A stretch of DNA of 64,000 nt from Pseudomonas sp. NBRC 111124. GTDB lineage: Bacteria; Pseudomonadota; Gammaproteobacteria; Pseudomonadales; Pseudomonadaceae. A program made the position numbers and the translations under genes. The DNA lies in the NCBI RefSeq assembly GCF_001320245.1, contig NZ_BCBA01000048.1, positions 59,886 to 123,885 of the forward strand, read 5' to 3'. Of this stretch, positions 25,307-32,178 are shown one piece after another; positions within the stretch are counted from its first letter, which is position 1, and every line of letters begins with the position of its first letter. The notes below the pieces were generated by a model. That model ran no database searches, was not told the origin of the DNA, and was given only the letters and a program-made list of their open reading frames with translations.

Positions 25307-26071
25307 ATGTCCCTGCCCACCCTCCTCACCCAGCACATCGCCCGCCGCCCGCAGCGCATCGCCCTGCTCCAGCACATAGCCGATCAAGGCTCGATCACCC
25401 GCGCGGCCAAGGCTGCCGGCATCAGCTACAAGGCGGCCTGGGATGCGATCGATGAACTCAACAACCTGGCCAGCCAACCGCTGGTCGAGCGCAGCACGGG
25501 CGGACGCGGTGGTGGTGGCGCAAGGCTTTCGCCAGAAGGTGAGCGGGTGCTGCGCCTGTACCAGAAAGTGCAGGCACTGCAGGCACAGATTCTGGAAGCA
25601 GCGGAAGAGTCCAGCGACCTCGACCTGCTGGGCCGCCTGATGCTGCGCACCAGTGCGCGCAATCAGTTGCAGGGCCAGGTCAGCGGGTTGCGCAGGGAGG
25701 GCCGGCACGACCGGGTCAGCCTGGCGCTGGGCGGCGGGCTGGAGATCGACGCCTTGATTACCCATGACAGCACGGCGCGGCTGGAGCTGACGCTGGGGAC
25801 CATGGTGGTGGCGCTGCTCAAGGCCGGGTGGGTGCAGTTGCTGGCGGCCAGTGATGAAGCCGAGGCAGGCAGCAATGTGCTGAACGCCACCGTTGAAGAG
25901 GTGCTGGCAGACTCGCAGGGCGACAACGAGGTGCGGCTGGCGCTGGGCAACGGGCAGACGCTATGTGCCTTTGCCGAAGCGGGTTGGCTGGTCGAGCAGT
26001 CAGTCAAGGAAGGTAGCAAGGTGAAGGTGCAGTTCCATCCTTCCTATGTATTGCTGGGGGTTCCGGTGTAA
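25307..26071 (+). CDS. ModE-type molybdate-responsive regulator with tandem TOBE domains
   Basis: 254 residues. An N-terminal winged helix resembling ModE (QGSITRAAKAAGISYKAAWD, about 28-47; the RGGGGARLSPEGERVLRLY wing) is followed by two TOBE/molybdopterin-binding-like domains (about 120-190 and 195-254). Likely a cytoplasmic molybdate sensor regulating molybdate uptake or molybdoenzyme genes; none of those is adjacent. The ATG at 25307 begins the family homology; the longer frame overlaps comF. It starts 26 nt after comF. Confidence 0.87.
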   Translation: MSLPTLLTQHIARRPQRIALLQHIADQGSITRAAKAAGISYKAAWDAIDELNNLASQPLVERSTGGRGGGGARLSPEGERVLRLYQKVQALQAQILEAAEESSDLDLLGRLMLRTSARNQLQGQVSGLRREGRHDRVSLALGGGLEIDALITHDSTARLELTLGTMVVALLKAGWVQLLAASDEAEAGSNVLNATVEEVLADSQGDNEVRLALGNGQTLCAFAEAGWLVEQSVKEGSKVKVQFHPSYVLLGVPV

Positions 26072-26120
26072 CCGCTGGAATGCGCTACCATGCCGACATG
26101 TCGCCCACCCCGGAGCCCCC

Positions 26121-27095
26121 ATGTCCCACCCCTTCGACACCCTCACCCCCGACCTGGTCCTTGACGCCGTGGAAAGCCTGGGCTTTCTCAGCGATGCCCG
26201 GGTACTGGCGCTGAACAGCTACGAGAACCGCGTCTATCAGGTGGGCATCGAAGATTCGCAACCGCTGATCGCCAAGTTCTACCGCCCTGGCCGCTGGAGC
26301 GATGCGGCGATTCTCGAAGAACACCAGTTCACCGCCGAACTCGCCGACTGTGAAGTGCCTGTGGTCGCACCGCTGCAACAAGGCGGCCAGACCCTGTTCG
26401 AGCACAAGGGTTTCCGCTTCACGCTGTTCCCGCGCCGTGGCGGCCATGCACCAGAGCCCGGCAACCTCGACCAGCTCTATCGCCTCGGCCAGTTGCTCGG
26501 CCGCCTGCACGCCGTGGGCGCTACGCGCCCGTTCGAACACCGCGAAGCGCTGGCTGTGGACAACTTCGGCCACGCCTCGCTGAACACCCTGCTTGATGGC
26601 GGTTTCGTGCCCAAGGATCTGCTACCCGCCTTCGAGTCCGTGGCCCGCGACCTGCTCAAGCGGGTCGAGGATGCCTACGCCCGCACGTCACATCAGGTCA
26701 TCCGCCTGCATGGCGACCTGCACCCCGGCAACCTGATGCATCGCGACGACGTGTATCACGTGGTCGACCTCGATGACTGCCGCATGGGCCCGGCCGTCCA
26801 GGACCTGTGGATGATGCTCGCCGGCAGCCGCGAGGAGCGTTTGGGTCAACTGGCCGAGTTGGTCGACGGCTACAATGAGTTCCACGATTTCGACCCGCGC
26901 GAGCTGGCCCTGATCGAACCGTTACGTGCCCTGCGCCAATTGCACTACAGCGCATGGCTGGCGCGGCGCTGGGACGACCCGGCGTTCCCGCCGAGCTTCC
27001 CGTGGTTCGGCCAGCCGCGTTACTGGGGTGACCAGATCCTGGCCTTGCGCGAGCAACTGGCAGCGCTGGATGAACAACCACTGAAATTGTTCTAG
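26121..27095 (+). CDS. srkA: Stress response kinase A (YihE/RdoA family Ser/Thr kinase)
   Basis: 324 residues with the aminoglycoside-phosphotransferase-like kinase fold. The catalytic loop is HGDLHPGN and the metal-binding motif VVDLDDCRMGP. In E. coli the family counters stress-induced cell death and acts in Cpx-linked stress responses. The ATG at 26121 follows CGGAG; the N-terminus MSHPFDTLTPDLVLDAVES is canonical. Cytoplasmic; located 49 nt after the ModE-type gene, so possibly co-transcribed. Confidence 0.92.
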   Translation: MSHPFDTLTPDLVLDAVESLGFLSDARVLALNSYENRVYQVGIEDSQPLIAKFYRPGRWSDAAILEEHQFTAELADCEVPVVAPLQQGGQTLFEHKGFRFTLFPRRGGHAPEPGNLDQLYRLGQLLGRLHAVGATRPFEHREALAVDNFGHASLNTLLDGGFVPKDLLPAFESVARDLLKRVEDAYARTSHQVIRLHGDLHPGNLMHRDDVYHVVDLDDCRMGPAVQDLWMMLAGSREERLGQLAELVDGYNEFHDFDPRELALIEPLRALRQLHYSAWLARRWDDPAFPPSFPWFGQPRYWGDQILALREQLAALDEQPLKLF

Positions 27096-27150
27096 ATGCA
27101 CGCGCGCCTCTGTCTACAATGGGCGTCGCTTTATTGAGCAAGGACTCTCC

Positions 27151-28038
27151 ATGCACGCTGCAAACCCGCGCCGCGGGTACCTTCTGGGCCTTGGTGCCTA
27201 CATCATCTGGGGCTTGTTCCCGCTGTACTTCAAAGCTATCCAGAGCGTTCCGGCGGTGGAGATCATTGTCCACCGGGTGCTCTGGTCGGCCCTGTTCGGT
27301 TCACTGTTGCTGCTGGTGTGGAAACACCCCGGCTGGTGGCGCGAGCTGCGTGAAAACCCACGCCGGCTAGCAATTCTGGCGCTGAGCGGTACGTTGATCG
27401 CCGCCAATTGGCTGACCTATGTCTGGTCGGTGAACAACGGCCGCATGCTCGAAGCCAGCCTGGGCTACTACATCAACCCCTTGATCAATGTGCTGCTGGG
27501 CATGCTGCTGCTCGGCGAGCGCTTACGCCGCCTGCAATGGCTGGCAGTGGCCATGGCCGCGGTGGGCGTTGCCCAGCAGGTATGGCAAGTGGGCAGCCTG
27601 CCATGGGTGTCGCTGGCGCTGGCGCTGAGCTTTGGCTTCTACGGCCTGATTCGCAAGCAGGCACCGGTAGCGGCGCTGCCCGGCCTGGTAGTGGAAACCT
27701 GGATGTTGGTACCGCTGGCGCTGGGCTGGATGCTGCTGCATCCGACAGCGATGAGCGCACACGCTGACTTCTACACCAGCAGTGAGGCACTGTGGCTGAT
27801 GGCAGCGGGACCGGTGACGCTGGTGCCACTGGTGTGCTTCAACGCGGCGGCGCGGCACCTGCCCTACACCACCCTGGGCTTCCTGCAGTACCTGGCGCCG
27901 ACCTTGGTGCTGCTGCAGGCGGTACTGCTGTTCGATGAGCAACTGTCGTCAAGCAGCTTGGTGGCGTTCATCTTTATTTGGGCGGGCTTGGCGATCTATA
28001 GCGTCGATGCCTGGCTGAATCTGCGCAAGCGCGCCTGA
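27151..28038 (+). CDS. rarD: RarD family EamA-type permease
   Basis: 295 residues with about ten hydrophobic helices in two EamA repeats. GYLLGLGAYIIWGLFPLYFK at the N-terminus is the RarD signature, and ANWLTYVWSVNNGRMLEASL is typical. Inner-membrane transporter of unknown substrate; the name comes from a chloramphenicol-sensitive protein annotation rather than shown transport. AAGGA precedes the ATG at 27151. Confidence 0.9.
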   Translation: MHAANPRRGYLLGLGAYIIWGLFPLYFKAIQSVPAVEIIVHRVLWSALFGSLLLLVWKHPGWWRELRENPRRLAILALSGTLIAANWLTYVWSVNNGRMLEASLGYYINPLINVLLGMLLLGERLRRLQWLAVAMAAVGVAQQVWQVGSLPWVSLALALSFGFYGLIRKQAPVAALPGLVVETWMLVPLALGWMLLHPTAMSAHADFYTSSEALWLMAAGPVTLVPLVCFNAAARHLPYTTLGFLQYLAPTLVLLQAVLLFDEQLSSSSLVAFIFIWAGLAIYSVDAWLNLRKRA

Positions 28039-28055
28039 TCAAAAAACGATCAAAA

Positions 28056-28088
28056 TTGCGCAGGCCACGTCGTTCGTGGCCTGCAGCA
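28056..28088 (+). terminator. Hairpin after rarD
   Basis: GCAGGCCACG (28060-28069), loop TCGTT, CGTGGCCTGC (28075-28084) form a perfect 10-bp stem, extended by TTGC/GCAA with a one-base bulge. There is no T-tract, so it may be a transcript-stabilising or Rho-type end. Confidence 0.45.
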
Positions 28089-28101
28089 ACATCTCCAAAG
28101 G

Positions 28102-28110
28102 TTATCCACA
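28102..28110 (+). promoter_or_regulatory. Perfect DnaA box 1
   Basis: TTATCCACA, identical to the strongest E. coli oriC-type DnaA box, in the non-coding gap between rarD and the convergent ACT-domain gene. A second identical box lies 113 nt away in the same direction. Binding is not shown by sequence alone. Confidence 0.4.
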
Positions 28111-28214
28111 CCCTCGTCCCCGTGCTTTGTGCACAAGCGACTGATTCCTGTACGTTTTTTGCTCAGACCTCGGAAAGGCTTGCCGCGCTTGGGCTGGCGC
28201 GTTACGCCCCCAGC

Positions 28215-28223
28215 TTATCCACA
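28215..28223 (+). promoter_or_regulatory. Perfect DnaA box 2
   Basis: Second TTATCCACA in the same orientation as the one at 28102, again between convergent genes, where it is unlikely to act as a promoter element. Confidence 0.4.
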
Positions 28224-28254
28224 GGGCCTTCCCCGTGAAATCGGGATAACCCGC

Positions 28255-28773
28255 TCAGTCCTCCGGTCGTAACTTCAACTCCACCATCAGGTCATCCGCC
28301 AGGCTCTCGAGCTTCTGTTGCAGGTCATCCAGCGACAAGGTCAATGGCAGCGCCAGCAGCGCATCGGCATGGAACAGCGGCTCACTGCTCATCGGCGCCG
28401 GCCGCACTTCAGTGGTGAAGCGCTCCAGGTTTACGCCTTGGTCCGCCAACAAGCGGGTGATATCGCGCACGATGCCTGGGCGGTCATTGCCCACGAGCTC
28501 CATGGCAATCGGTTTCCACGTGCACGAGGGTTCTATGCCACTCTCGGCGATCAGCACGCGAATATCGTATTGCCCCAGCGCCTGCAGCGATTTCACCAGC
28601 TCGTCGTAGTTTTCCGCCGGCACCGCCACCCGCAGGATCCCGGCAAACTGCCCGGCCATCCGCGACATGCGGCTCTCCAGCCAGTTGCCATTATGGTCGG
28701 CGATGCACTGCGCAATGCGCTCGACCTGGCCGGCTTTGTCCGGGGCAATCACGGTGAGTACAAGATGATCCAC
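28255..28773 (-). CDS. Glycine cleavage system regulator-like protein (GcvR family, two ACT domains)
   Basis: 172 residues, two ACT domains: MDHLVLTVIAPDKAGQVERI opens the first and MELVGNDRPGIVRDITRLLA the second. In E. coli GcvR binds glycine and the activator GcvA to repress the glycine cleavage system; whether this homologue does so is not known. ACT pairs typically sense amino acids. Cytoplasmic. Its promoter would lie in the long gap shared with glcB. Confidence 0.85.
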   Translation of the reverse strand: MDHLVLTVIAPDKAGQVERIAQCIADHNGNWLESRMSRMAGQFAGILRVAVPAENYDELVKSLQALGQYDIRVLIAESGIEPSCTWKPIAMELVGNDRPGIVRDITRLLADQGVNLERFTTEVRPAPMSSEPLFHADALLALPLTLSLDDLQQKLESLADDLMVELKLRPED

Positions 28774-28955
28774 AGGCCCTTCCTCTGCGTCAGGCCGCCC
28801 AAAGCGGCGTAAATACGGGGGATCGATTCAGTATAGGCAAGGCGCGGCAACCTGCCGCAGGGCAATCAGCGCAAACAATCGTGTACTGTTTAAAGATTTA
28901 TCTGGAACAATCCACCGGTTTTTTGCGAACATACGTTCTCCCAGCGTGACCATAC

Positions 28956-28971
28956 GCGACCAACTGGTCGC
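28956..28971. promoter_or_regulatory. GCGACCA-AC-TGGTCGC dyad upstream of glcB
   Basis: A perfect 7-2-7 inverted repeat. With its flank it reads GCGACCAACTGGTCGCAT, very close to the dyad at 53438-53454 upstream of aceE. Regulator unknown. Confidence 0.5.
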
Positions 28972-29013
28972 ATAACGGCGCTTTTAGTCTGATTTTGCCT
29001 CGCCTACTGCTTC

Positions 29014-29041
29014 ATGTAGTATCCCGTGGCGCGGACTACAA
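29014..29041. promoter_or_regulatory. RccR-type long-linker operator upstream of glcB
   Basis: TGTAGT (29015-29020) and ACTACA (29035-29040) are perfect inverted half-sites separated by 14 nt. The same half-sites with a 3-nt linker occur upstream of aceE. In P. fluorescens the KDPG-sensing RpiR-family regulator RccR uses one short (aceE) and one long (aceA/glcB class) version of the same half-sites, as I recall it. Confidence 0.65.
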
Positions 29042-29224
29042 AACGTCGTTTGGATGTCTGCCAAGGCGCCTGTGAAAATACGCACACTGTCTACCAGCCC
29101 GTCTGGCAGGCCGCACCCAGCCGCGCTCGTGCCATCCGACGAGGGCAAGCACTGGAACGTGTTTAGAGAAGCGCTACAGGCTTAATACAGAAGAGCGAAA
29201 TAGCTGAGCAGAGTGAGGCAAGCA

Positions 29225-31402
29225 ATGACTGGATACGTTCAAGTCGGTGGCCTTCAGGTCGCCAAGGTCCTGTATGACTTCGTCAACAACGAAGCCATGC
29301 CGGGGACCGGCATCGTCGCCGAGCAGTTCTGGGCCGGTGCAGAGAAGATCATCAATGACCTCGCTCCAAAGAACAAAGCCCTGCTCGCCAAGCGCGACGA
29401 GCTGCAAGCCAAGATCGACGCCTGGCACCAGGCACGCAAAGGCCAGGCACACGACGCCGTAGCCTACAAAGCATTCCTCCAGGAAATCGGCTACCTGCTG
29501 CCACAAGCTGACGATTTCCAGGCCACCACCCAGAACGTGGACGAAGAAATCGCCCACATGGCCGGCCCGCAGCTGGTGGTTCCGGTGATGAACGCCCGCT
29601 TTGCCCTGAACGCCGCCAACGCCCGTTGGGGTTCGCTGTACGACGCGCTCTACGGCACCGACGTCATCAGTGACGAAGGCGGCGCCGAGAAAGGCCAGGG
29701 CTACAACAAGCTGCGTGGCGACAAGGTCATCGCTTTCGCCCGTGCTTTCCTTGACGAAGCCGCGCCACTGGCGGCCGGCTCGCACGTTGACTCCACCGGC
29801 TACCGCATCGAAGGCGGCAAACTGGTCGTGGCCCTGAAAGGCGGCAGCAACAGCGGCCTGCGTGACGACGCCCAACTGATCGGCTTCCACGGTGACGCCA
29901 AGGCACCGACCGCCGTGCTGCTCAAGCACAACGGCCTGCACTTCGAAATCCAGGTCGACGCCAGCACCCCAGTCGGTAGTACCGATGCCGCCGGCGTCAA
30001 AGACATCCTGATGGAATCGGCACTGACCACCATCATGGACTGCGAAGACTCGGTCGCCGCCGTCGACGCCGATGACAAGGTCATCGTCTATCGCAACTGG
30101 CTGGGCCTGATGAAAGGCGACCTGGCCGAAAGCGTGAGCAAAGGCGGCAAGACCTTCACCCGCACCATGAACCCGGATCGCGAGTACGCCGCCCCTAACG
30201 GTGGCAGCGTAACCCTGCACGGCCGTTCACTGCTGTTCGTGCGTAACGTCGGCCACCTGATGACCAACCCGGCGATCCTCGATGGCCAGGGCAATGAAAT
30301 CCCTGAAGGTATCCAGGACGGGCTGTTCACCAACCTGATCGCCCTGCACAACCTCAACGGCAACACCAGCCGCAAGAACACCCGCAGCGGCAGCGTGTAC
30401 ATCGTCAAGCCGAAGATGCACGGCCCGGAAGAAGTCGCCTTCGCCGCCGAGATCTTCAGCCGCGTCGAAGACCTGCTGGGCATGAAGCGCAACACCGTCA
30501 AGGTCGGCATCATGGACGAGGAGCGCCGTACCACGGTCAACCTGAAGTCCTGCATCAAGGCGGCCGCCGAGCGCGTGGTGTTCATCAACACCGGCTTCCT
30601 CGACCGCACCGGTGACGAAATCCACACTTCGATGGAAGCCGGCGCCGTGGTGCGCAAGGGTGCCATGAAGAACGAGAAGTGGATCGGCGCCTACGAGAAC
30701 AACAACGTCGACGTGGGCCTTGCCACCGGCCTGCAAGGCCGTGCGCAGATCGGTAAGGGCATGTGGGCAATGCCTGACCTGATGGCTGCCATGCTCGAGC
30801 AGAAGATCGCTCACCCGCTGGCCGGCGCCAACACCGCCTGGGTACCGTCGCCAACCGCCGCCACCCTGCACGCCCTGCACTACCACAAGGTCGATGTACA
30901 GGCGCGTCAGCGCGAGCTGGCCGCGCGCACCCCGGCTTCGGTCGATGACATCCTGACCATCCCGCTGGCGGCCGATACCAATTGGTCGGCTGAAGAGATC
31001 CGCAACGAGCTGGACAACAACGCCCAGGGCATCCTCGGCTATGTCGTGCGCTGGATCGACCAAGGTGTGGGTTGCTCGAAGGTACCGGACATCAACGATG
31101 TCGGCCTGATGGAAGACCGCGCGACCCTGCGCATCTCGGCCCAGCTGCTGGCCAACTGGCTGCGCCATGGCGTGGTCAGCCAGGAGCAGGTGCTGGAAAG
31201 CCTCAAGCGCATGGCTGCGGTGGTCGACAAGCAGAACGCTGGTGACGCCCAGTACCGCCCGATGGCGCCGAACTTCGACGACAACGTCGCGTTCCAGGCG
31301 GCCATCGAGCTGGTGATCGAAGGTGCCAAGCAGCCGAACGGCTACACCGAGCCGGTGCTGCACCGTCGTCGTCGCGAGTTCAAGGCGCGTAACGGGCTGT
31401 AA
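29225..31402 (+). CDS. glcB: Malate synthase G
   Basis: Condenses glyoxylate with acetyl-CoA to malate, completing the glyoxylate shunt. 725 residues, the typical length of the monomeric G isoform. The TIM-barrel core with MDCEDSVAAVDADDKV and the GIMDEERRTTVNLKSCIKAA segment are diagnostic. The ATG at 29225 (MTGYVQVGGLQVAK) follows GAGG; an in-frame start 12 nt earlier lacks support. A single-gene unit ended by a hairpin; upstream RccR-type site implies control by carbon source. Confidence 0.97.
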   Translation: MTGYVQVGGLQVAKVLYDFVNNEAMPGTGIVAEQFWAGAEKIINDLAPKNKALLAKRDELQAKIDAWHQARKGQAHDAVAYKAFLQEIGYLLPQADDFQATTQNVDEEIAHMAGPQLVVPVMNARFALNAANARWGSLYDALYGTDVISDEGGAEKGQGYNKLRGDKVIAFARAFLDEAAPLAAGSHVDSTGYRIEGGKLVVALKGGSNSGLRDDAQLIGFHGDAKAPTAVLLKHNGLHFEIQVDASTPVGSTDAAGVKDILMESALTTIMDCEDSVAAVDADDKVIVYRNWLGLMKGDLAESVSKGGKTFTRTMNPDREYAAPNGGSVTLHGRSLLFVRNVGHLMTNPAILDGQGNEIPEGIQDGLFTNLIALHNLNGNTSRKNTRSGSVYIVKPKMHGPEEVAFAAEIFSRVEDLLGMKRNTVKVGIMDEERRTTVNLKSCIKAAAERVVFINTGFLDRTGDEIHTSMEAGAVVRKGAMKNEKWIGAYENNNVDVGLATGLQGRAQIGKGMWAMPDLMAAMLEQKIAHPLAGANTAWVPSPTAATLHALHYHKVDVQARQRELAARTPASVDDILTIPLAADTNWSAEEIRNELDNNAQGILGYVVRWIDQGVGCSKVPDINDVGLMEDRATLRISAQLLANWLRHGVVSQEQVLESLKRMAAVVDKQNAGDAQYRPMAPNFDDNVAFQAAIELVIEGAKQPNGYTEPVLHRRRREFKARNGL

Positions 31403-31409
31403 CCGCAGG

Positions 31410-31429
31410 GGGCCGCTTTGCGGCCCTTT
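31410..31429 (+). terminator. Hairpin terminator of glcB
   Basis: GGGCCGC-TTT-GCGGCCC, a perfect 7-bp stem 8 nt after the glcB stop, followed by TTTC. It runs directly into a REP element. Confidence 0.65.
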
Positions 31430-31497
31430 CGCGACACAAGGCCGCTCCTACAGGGGATCGCATTCTTCTGTAGGAGCGGCCTTGTGTCGCGAAAGGG
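31424..31497. repeat. Inverted pair of REP elements, ACAAGGCCGCTCCTACA subtype
   Basis: Two perfect 29-nt inverted arms (31424-31452 and 31469-31497) separated by 16 nt. This subtype (TGTAGGAGCGGCCTTGTGTC core) differs from the GTGGGAGCGGG subtype found elsewhere in the window. Located between the 3' ends of glcB and the convergent response-regulator gene. Confidence 0.9.
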
Positions 31498-31521
31498 CTG
31501 CAAAGCAGCACCAGTCCTGCA

Positions 31522-31965
31522 CTACTCGATCTTCAATTCTTTCTTCACCAACCCCAGCAGTTTCCCCAGATCTACCGGCTTAAGCAGAAAATCCACCACC
31601 CCCAGGTGCATCACGTCCACCGCCTCCTTCACATCGGTGTCGCCCGACACCACGATGATCGACAACGCCGCCCGCTCCGACTCACGAATCTGCCGGATCA
31701 ACTCCAGGCCGTCGTTGGGCTGCATGCGCAAATCAGTGATCATCAAGGCAATGCGCGGTTCGTAATGCAGCTTGAGCATTGCCTCCTGCGCTCCGTCAGC
31801 CGTCATGCTCTCGATGCCCCTGCTTTTCAGGTACAGCTTGAGCGCCTCACTGTTTACCCGGTTGTCATCCACAACCAGCACAACCGGACTTGGCGCCACA
31901 GGCGCACTCACCACGGCCAGGGCTTCGCGTTCGGCGTCACTCAGAATCTCGTCATGCTCAGCCAT
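31522..31965 (-). CDS. Single-domain response regulator (CheY-like receiver)
   Basis: 147 residues: a short acidic N-terminal extension, then one receiver domain. Phospho-acceptor D78 (MITDLRMQPNDG), acidic pair D33-D34 (VVDDNRVNSE), switch residue S107 (VVSGD) and K129 (LLKPVD) are all present, so it should be phosphorylated normally. No output domain, so it probably acts by protein contact or as a phosphate shuttle. No kinase gene is adjacent. The ATG at 31965 is preceded by GACGAG at a better distance than the ATG 6 nt earlier. Confidence 0.9.
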   Translation of the reverse strand: MAEHDEILSDAEREALAVVSAPVAPSPVVLVVDDNRVNSEALKLYLKSRGIESMTADGAQEAMLKLHYEPRIALMITDLRMQPNDGLELIRQIRESERAALSIIVVSGDTDVKEAVDVMHLGVVDFLLKPVDLGKLLGLVKKELKIE

Positions 31966-32120
31966 GGTCATCTCGTCAAAAAAATCCCGCTTAGTAGTTA
32001 GGACCGCAAAAGCTCTCTAACCCGGCTCGCCTTTCGTCGGGTCTTTGACAGCCACCGCTCACTAGACTTACGTCCAATGGGCACCACCCCGCTGCCAGCC
32101 GACCATGGGGCCCGAGAACA

Positions 32121-32152
32121 ACAAGGCCGCTCCTATATATAGATATATATAG
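32121..32152. repeat. Broken REP half joined to an AT palindrome
   Basis: ACAAGGCCGCTCCTATA (32121-32137) matches one arm of the REP subtype at 31424-31497. It then runs into CTATATATAGATATATATAG (32133-32152), an alternating AT tract that is nearly self-complementary, 26 nt before the CBS/cNMP gene. The mate arm is missing. Confidence 0.6.
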
Positions 32153-32178
32153 TTCGGCGTAGCGATACGGTCAGTGTC

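Larger units (their letters stand above)
28774..29224. promoter_or_regulatory. Divergent control region between the GcvR-like gene and glcB
   Basis: 451 nt with no gene. It contains a 16-nt dyad (28956-28971) and a TGTAGT-N14-ACTACA site (29014-29041), both of which have counterparts upstream of aceE. The roughly 180 nt from the second site to the glcB ATG suggest a long leader or a promoter further downstream. GAGG at 29215-29218 is the glcB ribosome-binding site. Confidence 0.6.
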
